Positions 26,553-35,498 of a stretch of DNA of 64,000 nt are shown one piece after another. The stretch's first letter is position 1. Each line of letters begins with the position of its first letter. The stretch is from contig CALNXN010000005.1 in the NCBI GenBank assembly GCA_942490645.1, forward strand, positions 124,001 through 188,000, in the 5' to 3' direction. The position numbers and the translations under genes were made by a program. Source of the stretch: CALNXN01 sp942490645. GTDB lineage: Bacteria; Pseudomonadota; Alphaproteobacteria; Rhodobacterales; Rhodobacteraceae. Under the pieces are notes generated by a model that did no database searches, was not told the origin of the DNA, and saw nothing but the letters and a program-made list of their open reading frames with translations.

Positions 26553-26713
26553 TTGACTCTGCACCCTGTTTTCGGGCTCAATGGAGCCATGGCACCTGAT
26601 GAGTTCCCGTCCGTTTGTACGCTGGCCTTCTTGCCAAGGCCTGAACGAAAACAACCACAGGACAGCCTAAACCCGATGCCATCACGTAGGTTAAACCGCC
26701 TTGTCCAGGCGGT
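26553..26713 (+). promoter_or_regulatory. lptB-hpf gap: candidate promoter and leader hairpin
   Basis: The 251-base gap holds a TTGACT at 26553-26558 with a weak GCTCAA-type partner 17 bases later, a candidate start for separate transcription of hpf. ACCGCCT/AGGCGGT (26695-26701 and 26707-26713) forms a 7-bp hairpin about 28 bases before the hpf ribosome-binding site. Separate stress control of hpf would fit its role. The promoter match is poor and is offered only as a candidate. Confidence 0.3.
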
Positions 26714-26751
26714 GCAATCGCGGGCACGGTGCAACACCTGAAGGAGACACT

Positions 26752-27318
26752 ATGCGGTACCAGATCAGCGGCAAACAAATCGACATTGGCGAAGCGCTGC
26801 AAACACATGTGAAAACGGAACTGGGCGAGGCCGTCAAGAAATACGCCGAGCGACCGACCGATGCCACAGTGGTGTTCTCCAAGTCAGCTCACGAGTTTGT
26901 CTGCGAAGCGACCGTACATTTATCGACCGGCCTGACAGCAACGGCCAAAGCGCATCAAACCGAAATCTATGCGGCATTTGATGCATGTTGTGAAAAGATG
27001 GAAAAGCAGCTGCGTCGATACAAGCGCAGGTTGAAAGATCATCACAAAGATCGTCCGGTGCCGGTTGAAATCTTCGGCGCGGCCTCATATATCCTCGCGT
27101 CAGAGACCGACTCGGAGGAACAGGAACCAGAAACGCTTCAACCGATTATTGTCGCTGAAATGGAAACAAAGATACCGACTTTGTCCGTTGGAGAGGCCGT
27201 AATGCAGATGGAGCTTGCTGGAGCGCCAGTTTTGGTATTCAGGAACGAAGGCAAAGACGGGCTTAATGTCGTGTACCGCCGTGAAGACGGGAACATAGGC
27301 TGGATTGACCCAAAGTAG
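26752..27318 (+). CDS. hpf: Ribosome hibernation promoting factor, long form
   Basis: The 188-residue protein has an N-terminal S30AE domain (about 1-100, starting MRYQISGKQIDIGEAL) and a C-terminal dimerisation domain (about 125-185). This is the long form that pairs 70S ribosomes into inactive 100S dimers in stationary phase. Start 26752 follows GAAGGAG and matches the family N terminus; the frame is open 51 bases upstream but without a site. It is followed by ptsN as in most proteobacteria. rpoN, which usually lies just upstream, is absent. Confidence 0.92.
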   Translation: MRYQISGKQIDIGEALQTHVKTELGEAVKKYAERPTDATVVFSKSAHEFVCEATVHLSTGLTATAKAHQTEIYAAFDACCEKMEKQLRRYKRRLKDHHKDRPVPVEIFGAASYILASETDSEEQEPETLQPIIVAEMETKIPTLSVGEAVMQMELAGAPVLVFRNEGKDGLNVVYRREDGNIGWIDPK

Positions 27319-27363
27319 CAACCTAACGCGGCACCCACCACGCCGCTAAGAAGTGCGAGCATC

Positions 27364-27828
27364 ATGGATTTTGCATCCCTCCTAAAACCGGAGGCGGTTA
27401 AGGTTTTGACCTCCGCGTCCAGCAAGAAACGCCTTCTTCATGATGTCAGTGATCTGGCGGAGCATGCATACGACTTGTCGTCTGCTGACGTTCTGGACGC
27501 CTTGCTGTCCCGCGAAGCATTGGGCCCTACAGGTGTCGGACATGGGGTTGCGTTGCCCCATGCGAGATTGTCGGGAATCGATCAGGTTTTGGGGGCGTTT
27601 GTTCTTTTGGACAAACCGATTGATTTCAATGCTGTTGACCGTCAACCGATTGATATCGCTTTCGCACTTTTTGCACCGGAAGACGCCGGCGTAGAGCACC
27701 TCAAGGCGCTGGCGTTGGTGTCTCGAACACTGCGCGACGCATCAGTTTGCGCCAAGCTACGCGCAAACCACGACCCTATGACCCTCTACACGATTCTGAC
27801 GTCGGCAGAGGCGGAACAGGCCGCATAG
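27364..27828 (+). CDS. ptsN: Nitrogen-regulatory PTS EIIA component PtsN
   Basis: The 154-residue protein is an EIIA-Ntr domain with the phosphorylated histidine at His66 in GVALPHARLSG. It takes phosphate from the NPr/EI-Ntr chain and regulates potassium transport, phosphate stress and envelope functions by protein contact. It closes the kdsD-lpt-hpf-ptsN run, and its stop is only 4 bases from the end of the convergent sulfotransferase gene. I see no terminator in that space. Confidence 0.92.
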   Translation: MDFASLLKPEAVKVLTSASSKKRLLHDVSDLAEHAYDLSSADVLDALLSREALGPTGVGHGVALPHARLSGIDQVLGAFVLLDKPIDFNAVDRQPIDIAFALFAPEDAGVEHLKALALVSRTLRDASVCAKLRANHDPMTLYTILTSAEAEQAA

Positions 27829-27832
27829 ACCG

Positions 27833-29257
27833 CTACGGAGACCACCGGTCGAAACCGAACATCATGTAGTCTCGCTGGTAGACACGGGCGACGGCCTCTT
27901 CGATCTCGTCGTCGTAAATGCTGCCCAGCGCAAAGGGTTTATCATTAATGGGCGCGCCAATGTCCGGCACATCCTGATACCCAAGGCTAGCCGATATTTC
28001 GGTCAGTTCTTTCGACAATTCCGCCTCGCGTATCACACGGTCCGGAAGTGCGAACTGCCCGAAGCCACGCAACGCCTCGGCCTGAGTGCACCATGCGCCA
28101 TCCACACGAACGGCCGTCTGCCCTGTCAAATTGGCCTCTAGAAACCCAACAAACGCCAAGAACGCATCACGGTGCGCGGCAACGTCATAGCCCGCAGCTG
28201 TGTCGCCTGTTTCAGGGGGCAAACCAAACCGTTTGATCAAAATAAGTTTGATTTGTGAATACGTGGCCGGTCCGTCGCCCACGATGTGTTTGCAAAACGC
28301 ATGGTGCGCGCGTGCTACCGGGTGACGCAGAACCGTGAAACTACGGTGCCCTTTATTCTGACGTTTCCACTGGCGGAGCGTTTTTTGTGTGAACGTTCTG
28401 CGCAAAGCATCTTCGCCGGTACCGTCCAAATCCGCCATCCAACGCGTAACAGTCAAATCTGGCCCGCCTTTGATGGGCATAAACAGCAATGGCGCCTTGG
28501 CACCCGCCACGTAGTTGGGTATCGCGGCCGCTCTGCGCGGTTCAAAATTCGGGGTGCGCGCGAGGTCGAAACGATCCATCCTCGCCAACGCCGCGTGCAT
28601 TTCGGAAAGGTTGGAAACCTTGTCCTGGATTGCGCCCGGGTTTTGAACCTTGAGGCTGGAATCCAATCGTTCCAGCTGTTGGCGCACACCCAAGAACCGC
28701 GCCAGGCCGTTGATCACATCCAGTGACCGCAAGTCTTCATACCCAATGTAAAACGCCGACTGCCCGGTCACCTGCATCTCATGCATCAACGTCATCTGGA
28801 AGTCTTGCAACACCTGTAAATGATGATTGAACTCGCCCTCGTCAAACCGAGCTTTGGCTGATTTCCTTTTGTCCACTTGGGTCAGCTTCCACTGCCCTGT
28901 TGATTGAGCGATTTTCCAGCTGACATAACTTTCGAGCGGATTGCGTGTCAGGATGATTTTCGCGATGCGACGGTCTTGTATGATCGCGTCAAGTATTCTC
29001 GGGTCATGATCGTGAAAATACCGAAATCCCTCCATTCCGCTGCGACTGCGGATGGCATCTAACAACCCCAGTGGGTTGGCGTCCCGGTCGGATTGCGAAA
29101 ACCCGAGGATGTCGGTGGAATTGGGATACCCGATGAAATGCGGGTTAAAGGCCTCTCCATGGCAAGTGATCTGATCAAATGCATTCAGATTCGTCTCAAG
29201 AAAATTCGAGCCTGTGCGCATTTCGGCAAAGACAACAAAAGCGTCAAAACCGGACAT
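27833..29257 (-). CDS. Sulfotransferase (Stf0/NodH-like) with a second sulfotransferase-like half
   Basis: The 474-residue protein starts with a sulfotransferase domain. AEMRTGSNFLE (11-21) corresponds to the 5'-phosphosulfate loop and ILTRNPLESYVSW (102-114) to the 3'-phosphate motif that bind PAPS. From about residue 255 a second unit appears, with LFMPIKGGPDLT (258-269) and TVLRHPVARAHHAF (308-321), like a diverged second sulfotransferase-type domain. Sulfotransferases put sulfate from PAPS on sugars or lipids. The gene follows the GT14-like glycosyltransferase by 2 bases, within a glycan operon. CysQ, which degrades the by-product PAP, lies in the same region. The target is probably a surface polysaccharide (inference). 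Confidence 0.8.
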   Translation of the reverse strand: MSGFDAFVVFAEMRTGSNFLETNLNAFDQITCHGEAFNPHFIGYPNSTDILGFSQSDRDANPLGLLDAIRSRSGMEGFRYFHDHDPRILDAIIQDRRIAKIILTRNPLESYVSWKIAQSTGQWKLTQVDKRKSAKARFDEGEFNHHLQVLQDFQMTLMHEMQVTGQSAFYIGYEDLRSLDVINGLARFLGVRQQLERLDSSLKVQNPGAIQDKVSNLSEMHAALARMDRFDLARTPNFEPRRAAAIPNYVAGAKAPLLFMPIKGGPDLTVTRWMADLDGTGEDALRRTFTQKTLRQWKRQNKGHRSFTVLRHPVARAHHAFCKHIVGDGPATYSQIKLILIKRFGLPPETGDTAAGYDVAAHRDAFLAFVGFLEANLTGQTAVRVDGAWCTQAEALRGFGQFALPDRVIREAELSKELTEISASLGYQDVPDIGAPINDKPFALGSIYDDEIEEAVARVYQRDYMMFGFDRWSP

Positions 29258-29259
29258 CT

Positions 29260-30957
29260 TTAACGCACCAGATAAGGTTTGCGCGGCGCCTCAAGCGGTA
29301 GATTTTCCAAATGCTCAACCGGAAAATCGCCCATGAGGTACGGGTGCATCCCCTGATTTTTGAGGTTTTGCAGAAACTGTCCAAAGCCCTTCAAATCCAC
29401 CATACGCGGCGCTTCTGACAATCGACGCAATTTCGTTGGGCCAATTTCGTCCAAAATGCCCTGCAGCGGCTCCATCGGCGCTTCAATGAATTCCGCCATC
29501 GTCCAGATGCGCACGCGCGCTTTGGTCCACGGGGAACGCAGCACGTCCAAATGGTCGCTTTCGATCTTTTGCAAATCCGCGGCCAACTTGCGCAAATCCA
29601 TAAAGTTCATATTTGACCGAAACAAGGGAATGGCCCACGCACCACTGATCACCGACACTTGCGCATGCGGGTCTTTGGCAACTTTCCAGTTGATTTTTTG
29701 ATTGTCGTTGGGACCAAATTGAAAACACTGCCGTTCGCCGCGCGTGTTCCAAATGAGGTTGGTCAGAAATGAGTTGGGGTTGTAGTCACGCAAGGTCGCG
29801 CTGTCGCTGAGTGCACCGTTCAGTGATGTCTGGCCATCGGCAAAATGCGCACGGTCGGGCGCGAACAGATGCCCATGCACGCGCGCACCTGTCGATTTGG
29901 CCAGCCACGGTTCAAAGTTTTCGAAAAGCTCCGCAAACCCTTGGAACATCGAATAGGGCGATGCGGTGATCCCATTCTCCCAATCCTCCTCCGGGAACCT
30001 GCTCTGCATGTACAAACCGGCGCGACCACGGGTGCGGCGCTCGACAGCTTTGGCAAAGATACGGTCAATTTTCCCCGGGTTAGGCTCTGTTTTCTTCATC
30101 GCACCAGCAGCATCGGTCAGAAACGCATGGTACAACCGATCCGCATGCGGCCAGATTTTGCGAGCCACAAAACAATCAGACCGCCGCAAAAGCTGTAGGT
30201 GATCATCGTAGAAGATATGCGGTTTGCCCTGAAAATCGAACTTGGACAGCGTCAGCGATCTGCTTTGAATGTTGATCGCGTACAGCCTTGAAAGGGTTTG
30301 GAAATAGCTTTCGTCGGGAATCCAGACCTGCCGGAAATACTTGTCATATTCGGGGCGGTTCGGATCTTGCAGAATGGCCGATAACGTTTGACGCGTCAGG
30401 CACCACCATTGCGATCCCATATGCGGAACCAAACCTGCCGGAATCTTGCGTTTGACCCACAGCTTTCGTTGAAGGCGCACATACCCATCAAAGAGATGGC
30501 GCTGACGTTTCCAGGAAAAAGGGAAACGCAGTGTAAATCGTTCTGCGTCCAGACCGCCCACGGTCCAGGGCACGTCTGCCGTGGTTGCGCTTTCGATAAA
30601 GTCCGTTTGAGGGCGCGCGGCAAGATAATCAATCAACTCGTCGACAGGACGTAGTGGCAGGCATGACCCAGATGCCAGATAGACGTGCTTGACCTGCGGA
30701 AACTCGGTCAGCATTTTTTCCGAAGCCGTTTGCGTCGCGGCAACAATGCCCCATGTGCCCCATTCGCAGCGGTAGCGTTTGCTGAATACCACATCAGGCA
30801 GATCAGCGACCGCTTCGACAAAAGCATCATATAACTGACGCGGGACGACCTTATCCACATGAATAACAACCGGGCACCCTGCGGCCGCCCAATGACGCAC
30901 AACTTGCTCGGCGCGTCCAAGCGCAGTGTGCACCAACATCACGATACCGACCGTCAC
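29260..30957 (-). CDS. GT14-like beta-1,6-N-acetylglucosaminyltransferase-type glycosyltransferase
   Basis: The 565-residue protein begins IVMLVHTALGRAEQVVRHW and contains YLASGSCLPLRPVDELIDYL near 93-112 and GSQWWCLTRQ near 190. These are features of the core-2/I-branching (GT14) fold. A C-terminal region of about 300 residues resembles the extra domain (DUF5927-type) found on bacterial members. It should transfer a sugar, perhaps N-acetylglucosamine, in a surface glycan. It overlaps the upstream glycosyltransferase gene by an ATGA junction and lies 2 bases from the sulfotransferase, so the three form a tight module. Confidence 0.8.
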   Translation of the reverse strand: MTVGIVMLVHTALGRAEQVVRHWAAAGCPVVIHVDKVVPRQLYDAFVEAVADLPDVVFSKRYRCEWGTWGIVAATQTASEKMLTEFPQVKHVYLASGSCLPLRPVDELIDYLAARPQTDFIESATTADVPWTVGGLDAERFTLRFPFSWKRQRHLFDGYVRLQRKLWVKRKIPAGLVPHMGSQWWCLTRQTLSAILQDPNRPEYDKYFRQVWIPDESYFQTLSRLYAINIQSRSLTLSKFDFQGKPHIFYDDHLQLLRRSDCFVARKIWPHADRLYHAFLTDAAGAMKKTEPNPGKIDRIFAKAVERRTRGRAGLYMQSRFPEEDWENGITASPYSMFQGFAELFENFEPWLAKSTGARVHGHLFAPDRAHFADGQTSLNGALSDSATLRDYNPNSFLTNLIWNTRGERQCFQFGPNDNQKINWKVAKDPHAQVSVISGAWAIPLFRSNMNFMDLRKLAADLQKIESDHLDVLRSPWTKARVRIWTMAEFIEAPMEPLQGILDEIGPTKLRRLSEAPRMVDLKGFGQFLQNLKNQGMHPYLMGDFPVEHLENLPLEAPRKPYLVR

Positions 30958-32024
30958 GCCCAGTTTCCTTTGGACATGAGGCCCAGGATTTCGAGTTGGC
31001 GCCAGTTGATATATTTCTCAGACCATTTGCACCAAAGCTGTGGATTGTCCCCCAAACCCTCGGCATAGGCTCGATACTCGTAGGATTCCGCGTAGTGTTG
31101 CTGTCGCTGAATTTCCTCTTCGGCCTTGGCAGCAAAGGTGTCGATAAATTTGGCATGAAGCAGAACGCCGGAGGCTTTCTCCCCCCCGTGGTCATCGTAA
31201 ACAAGGTTTAGACCACGCGGCAGCAACATATGCGTCGAATTCACGTACGCATATCGCTTTTCCCATCGGACCAGCGGAATTTTGTTGAGGGCCGGTGCGC
31301 GTTCGGGTTCTTCGGGGAAAAACACGCGGGCACGCGGTCCACCCTGTATCCACAGGTTTCCAAAAAGTCGATTGCGGGAAATGACGTAGTTTCCGCTGTC
31401 GAACCAATTGGCGATCTCAAGCGGGTTCTGGCCGGGAATATAGGGCTGGGCGTCGATCGGTCCCTTTGGGTACATGTCCAGAAGCATTGCGCTGAATGCC
31501 CGGATGGAACAGGCGTCCAGCCAATCTGTCAGGGCACGCAAAGGGCGCGTGTCGCAAAATGGGTACAAGAGGAATTCATCCGGATCGACGACCACGCACC
31601 AGTGACCATCCGCATATTTGCCCTGAAGGTAATTCAACCAATCCACGCCATAGCGGGATGCCTTGTAACTTGCTTTGGTTCTCCAGACCGAAACGTCCGG
31701 CTGATTGGCAAGGTATTCGGAGGTTCCGTCGCTGCTGTCGTTATCGACAATTACGAAATGGTTCACTCCCATGTCGCGGTAGTAGTCGAGAAAGTAGGGC
31801 AGGCGGATCTTTTCGTTGCGCTGGGTCGAAAACAGCAAGATGTCATTGGGTCGGATTTGAGATGTCCGGTTGACGACTGATCGAAGTTCAATGCTTTTGC
31901 GTATGGCACGCGCACGGAGGCGCTTACGCGCCCAACGCATCCGGTACGAACCGAGAATACCCAAAAAACTGCCCTTCTTTTGCGTCGCCTCTCTTGCTGT
32001 AGGGTCAGGACAAGCCGAGCACAC
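30954..32024 (-). CDS. Glycosyltransferase family 2/92-like protein, copy A
   Basis: The 356-residue protein matches the GT2/GT92-like type that begins LLFSTQRNEKIRLPYFLDYYRDMGV. It has VIVDNDSSDGT near 91 and a metal-binding DPDE at 147-150. It is likely a cytoplasmic or membrane-associated sugar transferase for the polysaccharide built by this operon. The frame begins with a GTG at 32024; a TTG at 31964 with AAGGG upstream and an ATG at 31940 are alternative starts, so the first 28 residues are unsure. It is a paralogue of the gene at 32125-33189, about 100 bases upstream. Confidence 0.8.
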   Translation of the reverse strand: MCSACPDPTAREATQKKGSFLGILGSYRMRWARKRLRARAIRKSIELRSVVNRTSQIRPNDILLFSTQRNEKIRLPYFLDYYRDMGVNHFVIVDNDSSDGTSEYLANQPDVSVWRTKASYKASRYGVDWLNYLQGKYADGHWCVVVDPDEFLLYPFCDTRPLRALTDWLDACSIRAFSAMLLDMYPKGPIDAQPYIPGQNPLEIANWFDSGNYVISRNRLFGNLWIQGGPRARVFFPEEPERAPALNKIPLVRWEKRYAYVNSTHMLLPRGLNLVYDDHGGEKASGVLLHAKFIDTFAAKAEEEIQRQQHYAESYEYRAYAEGLGDNPQLWCKWSEKYINWRQLEILGLMSKGNWA

Positions 32025-32044
32025 CCAACACCAGTAAGTCGCGG

Positions 32045-32120
32045 TTGTTATTGTTAAATGCGACCTGTTAAGAATCTATTGCCTATAATGGACCTTTTCG
32101 CAATGTTTTATCTCTATTGT
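32045..32120 (-). promoter_or_regulatory. AT-rich gap between the two paralogous glycosyltransferases, candidate promoter
   Basis: The 100-base gap is clearly richer in A and T than its flanks. On the minus strand it contains TTGCGA followed after 17 bases by AATAGA, a plausible sigma-70-type pair that could give the copy A/GT14/sulfotransferase module its own start. The match to consensus is modest. Confidence 0.3.
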
Positions 32121-32124
32121 GGGT

Positions 32125-33189
32125 CTACCAAGCACCTCGAAACATCAGCCTGAGGTCGATCAATTGCTGCCACCCTTCGTACCGGGACGACTGCGGATGC
32201 CAAAGGTCAGGATTCCGCGTTAGAGCCTGATAATAGGCCGTATACAACGCACTATTGGAAAAGTGTTCCTTGCGATGCTGCTCAGCCAATGCATTCTGTG
32301 GCGTATCCGGCAAAAACTTGGTGTGGAGCAACACGCCCGTCAGCTTTTCCAGACCCGCCTCGTCATAGGTTCGGTTCAGCGTCGGTGGAAGCGCGTTATG
32401 CGTGGAATTCACGTAAACATACCGGCGGTCCCATTTCACCAAAGGGATCTTGTTCAAAGTCGGCGCTAGCCTCGGGTCGGCCGCAAAAAAGCAGCGCGCA
32501 CGTACCCCGCCTTGCAGCCAGAGGTTGTCCATTTTGGCCTGCTTCTGCGCCCAATACCCATGTGCATCGAACCAAGAGAGCAGCGCACAAGGATCATGCC
32601 CCGGGGTGTATTCCTGATCGCCCACTGGACCCTTTGGATACAAATCCAGCATCAAAGCCCCAAGTTTGGCATACCCATTTTCGTCCAGCCACCGCACCAG
32701 TTCCGGCAGTTTGCGCGTATTGTGGTCTGGGTAAACCAGCAGCTCGTCCGCATCGACTGTCAGGGTCCAATGTCCGTGCGCATACCGTCGCTGAAGCCAT
32801 GTGATCCAATCCATCCCAAAGCGCGACGCCTTGTAGCTGCAATCCGTCTGCCAGAGCGATACATCCGGCTGGTCAGCCAGGTAATCGGGCGTGCCATCTT
32901 CGCTCGCATTGTCAACGAAGAAGAAATGCGACACGCCAAGGTCTCTGTAGTGCTGCAGAAAGTGCGGCAGGCGTAGCATTTCGTTACGGACCGTCGCGAA
33001 CAGCAAAACATCGGTTGGCGATACGTGGTGTGTTTCGTCTCTAATACAGGCGATTTCGCGTCTTTTGCGAAACGCGCGCCACAACATCCTCTTGCGCCTC
33101 AGCCTAAGCTTGTAGCGTGCCCAGGCAGACATCAGAGGGCGCTTTGCCTTATTTTGAGTAGTGGCCAGTTTGGTGCCATCTCCAAGCAT
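32125..33189 (-). CDS. Glycosyltransferase family 2/92-like protein, copy B
   Basis: The 354-residue protein is a close relative of copy A. LLFATVRNEMLRLPHFLQHYRD, FFVDNASEDGT and the DADE metal motif at 146-149 line up with the same elements there, and both have a basic N-terminal extension. The two probably arose by tandem duplication and may add successive sugars. The first ATG at 33189 would overlap galE by 41 bases. An ATG at 33132, giving 335 residues and a 16-base gap, is an alternative; neither has a good ribosome-binding site. Confidence 0.8.
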   Translation of the reverse strand: MLGDGTKLATTQNKAKRPLMSAWARYKLRLRRKRMLWRAFRKRREIACIRDETHHVSPTDVLLFATVRNEMLRLPHFLQHYRDLGVSHFFFVDNASEDGTPDYLADQPDVSLWQTDCSYKASRFGMDWITWLQRRYAHGHWTLTVDADELLVYPDHNTRKLPELVRWLDENGYAKLGALMLDLYPKGPVGDQEYTPGHDPCALLSWFDAHGYWAQKQAKMDNLWLQGGVRARCFFAADPRLAPTLNKIPLVKWDRRYVYVNSTHNALPPTLNRTYDEAGLEKLTGVLLHTKFLPDTPQNALAEQHRKEHFSNSALYTAYYQALTRNPDLWHPQSSRYEGWQQLIDLRLMFRGAW

Positions 33190-34132
33190 CTGTAATCATG
33201 GTAGATAAGTTAGACCGATGTGGACGCCAGCCAAGTTCCGCTTCTGCCCGTGTCGAACCCGAAACCAATTTGGTGCAGTCCCCCGCACGCCGTGGACCCT
33301 CGGTATAGGGGACATCACGATTGGTCACTGTACGGCTGTGGTTCATGACCTCACGCACTGAAAACCCGCTCCCCGTCCCAAGATTAAAGACCCGGCTGCC
33401 CTTTTTGTCCTTCAGCCAGTTCAACCCCAACACATGTGCGTCCACCAAATCGCAGACATGCACGTAATCGCGAATGCAGGTTCCGTCCGGTGTGTCGTAA
33501 TCGGTCCCGAATATGGTCAACGCATCGCGCTTTCCGTCGATGGCGTCCAGCAATAACGGAATCAAATGCGTTTCTGGTTGATGGAATTCGCCAACCTCTC
33601 CATCCGGGTCCGCACCGGCCACGTTGAAATAACGAAAGATCACGTGCCGCAAACCGTAGGCCGCCTCGAAATCTCGCAAAATGTCTTCGATCGCACGCTT
33701 GGAAGCGCCATAAGCGTTGATCGGGTACTGCGCACTGTCTTCGTCCAGAACGACGTTATCCTGATCACCGTATGTCGCGCAGGTGGAGGAAAAGACGAAG
33801 TCCAAGCAACCTGCCGCCACCGCCGCTTCAATCAGCGTCAGAGACCCGGTGGCATTGTTGCGCCAGTATTTGCCGGGATCGGACATGCTTTCGCCGACTT
33901 GGCTGAGTGCTGCAAAGTGCATGACGGCGACGGGATCGTATTTCGCAAAGACGTCATCCAAGCGCTTACGATCCAGCAAGTCACCTTTTTCAAACGGGCC
34001 AAATTTGACCGCGTCTTCCCAACCAGTTTCCAGATTGTCAAAGGTGACGGGCGTGAAGCCTGCCTGCTTCAGTGCCTTACACGCGTGCGATCCGATGTAG
34101 CCTGCGCCACCGGTTACAAGAACATTCTGCAC
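33149..34132 (-). CDS. galE: UDP-glucose 4-epimerase
   Basis: The 327-residue short-chain dehydrogenase-type enzyme starts with the NAD-binding VTGGAGYIGSH and has Ser116/Ser117 with the catalytic pair Tyr141-Lys145 (YGASK). It interconverts UDP-glucose and UDP-galactose, or the N-acetyl forms, supplying donors for the glycosyltransferases downstream. It follows galU by 20 bases and leads into the glycosyltransferase genes, so galU-galE-GT is most likely one operon. AAAGGAGA precedes the ATG. Confidence 0.95.
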   Translation of the reverse strand: MQNVLVTGGAGYIGSHACKALKQAGFTPVTFDNLETGWEDAVKFGPFEKGDLLDRKRLDDVFAKYDPVAVMHFAALSQVGESMSDPGKYWRNNATGSLTLIEAAVAAGCLDFVFSSTCATYGDQDNVVLDEDSAQYPINAYGASKRAIEDILRDFEAAYGLRHVIFRYFNVAGADPDGEVGEFHQPETHLIPLLLDAIDGKRDALTIFGTDYDTPDGTCIRDYVHVCDLVDAHVLGLNWLKDKKGSRVFNLGTGSGFSVREVMNHSRTVTNRDVPYTEGPRRAGDCTKLVSGSTRAEAELGWRPHRSNLSTMITDAWRWHQTGHYSK

Positions 34133-34152
34133 GCACTCTCCTTTGGCCGGAG

Positions 34153-35046
34153 TTATTCGGCCGCCGTTTCCATCTGAACGATGTCACGGATATATCCGTA
34201 AAGGTCGTCGTGCAACTCGTCACGCGCCAAACCAAATGCCACCGTCGCCTGCAAGAAACCGGACTTGGATCCGCAATCGAAACGCTGACCTCTGAACCGG
34301 TAGCCGTAAACGCCACGGTCCTGTTCGATCTCCGCAGCAATGGCATCCGTCAGCTGAATCTCTCCACCGGCACCAGATTTCAGCTTATTTAGGTTTTTCA
34401 GAACATTAGGGGAAAGAATATAACGTCCGATCACGGCCAGATTGGAAGGTGCATCGCCCTTGGTTGGCTTTTCGACCATGCCATTGACCTTCACCATTGA
34501 GCCCATGTCTTCGGCAACGTCCAAAACGCCGTAGGATGATGTCTTGTCTGGTGACACCTCCATCGCGGCGACCATATTGCCGCCCGTCTCCGCATAAGCT
34601 TCAACCATCTGTTGCAAGCATGGTTTTTCCGACGCGATCACATCGTCAGGCAAGATTACCGCGAAAGGTTCATCATGGATCAGACGGCGCGCGCACCACA
34701 CGGCATGGCCAAGACCAAGCGCCTTGTGCTGACGAATATAAGCTATGGCCCCGCTGTCCATGTTGGTGGACTTCAGGACTTCAAGAAGATCGTCCTTGCC
34801 CTTCTTACGCAGTTCCTGCTCGAGCGTTGGTGCATGGTCAAAGTAATCTTCCAAGGCACCTTTGCCGCGGGAGGTCACAAAGATGAATTCCTTGATCCCT
34901 GCGGCACGCGCCTCGTCGATCGCATATTGGATCAGCGGGCGATCCACCAAAGTCATAATTTCCTTGGGAACAGACTTGGTTGCAGGCAAAAACCGTGTTC
35001 CCAGACCTGCAACGGGAAAAATTGCTTTGGTTACTTTGCGTTTCAT
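34153..35046 (-). CDS. galU: UTP--glucose-1-phosphate uridylyltransferase
   Basis: The protein is a full-length GalU/RfbA-like nucleotidyltransferase with the signature FPVAGLGTRFLPATKSVPKE at its N terminus. It makes UDP-glucose for GalE and for glycan synthesis. Two in-frame ATGs compete. The one at 35052 directly abuts the GAGGA box, while the one at 35046 sits 6 bases after it, so the second is preferred (297 residues). It is the first gene of the minus-strand glycan operon, behind a 446-base AT-rich upstream region. Confidence 0.95.
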   Translation of the reverse strand: MKRKVTKAIFPVAGLGTRFLPATKSVPKEIMTLVDRPLIQYAIDEARAAGIKEFIFVTSRGKGALEDYFDHAPTLEQELRKKGKDDLLEVLKSTNMDSGAIAYIRQHKALGLGHAVWCARRLIHDEPFAVILPDDVIASEKPCLQQMVEAYAETGGNMVAAMEVSPDKTSSYGVLDVAEDMGSMVKVNGMVEKPTKGDAPSNLAVIGRYILSPNVLKNLNKLKSGAGGEIQLTDAIAAEIEQDRGVYGYRFRGQRFDCGSKSGFLQATVAFGLARDELHDDLYGYIRDIVQMETAAE

Positions 35047-35052
35047 ACTCAT

Positions 35053-35498
35053 TCCTCGGTCTTCGTTGTTACCAAACCTAACAAAATCGCCTCTTTCAAC
35101 CTTGCATTCGCTTGCTTCAAGATCACGACCTGATGTCCAATTAAAGCAAATTTGGATCGATATCTGATCATTTTTTGGACAGTTAAGTTAATTCGCGTAG
35201 ATTACACACGTTTATGGGGAAGTTATGCAGTTGTAACAGGATTTGAACCAAGCAGCAAAAAGAGGGAATAACCAGCTCTAACAAGCGCTTTTAGGGCATA
35301 ATTCTAAATTCATACTGCAATATCTCGCTGTTTAGGCCCGCTATAAGGCGGAATCCCGCTTTCAGAAACAATCACACCATGTAGTGAAATTTTGTTTTCA
35401 ATTCATCAACAAAGTTGCGTGTGCGGTGAGTCGTTTCAGTTCAACCGCCCCTGATATGACAAAAGCGTTCCCGCGACAGAGCTGCAAAGGGCGGGAGA
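35053..35498. other. AT-rich 446-base intergenic region upstream of galU
   Basis: No convincing gene is visible here in either direction; the short open frames lack ribosome-binding sites. The composition is much more A/T-rich than neighbouring genes. It must contain the galU operon promoter, since galU is transcribed leftward from here, and the 3' end of the kdsB message. Features that stand out are TTAAGTTAA near 35184 and a TCCCGC/GCGGGA hairpin at its right edge. A small RNA is possible but unsupported. Confidence 0.5.
35469..35496 (-). terminator. Possible weak terminator after kdsB
   Basis: TCCCGC (35469-35474) and GCGGGA (35491-35496) form a 6-bp stem with a 16-base loop 2 bases beyond the kdsB stop. 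On the minus strand it is followed by ACGCTTTTG, a poor T-run. It may be a weak terminator. Confidence 0.35.
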
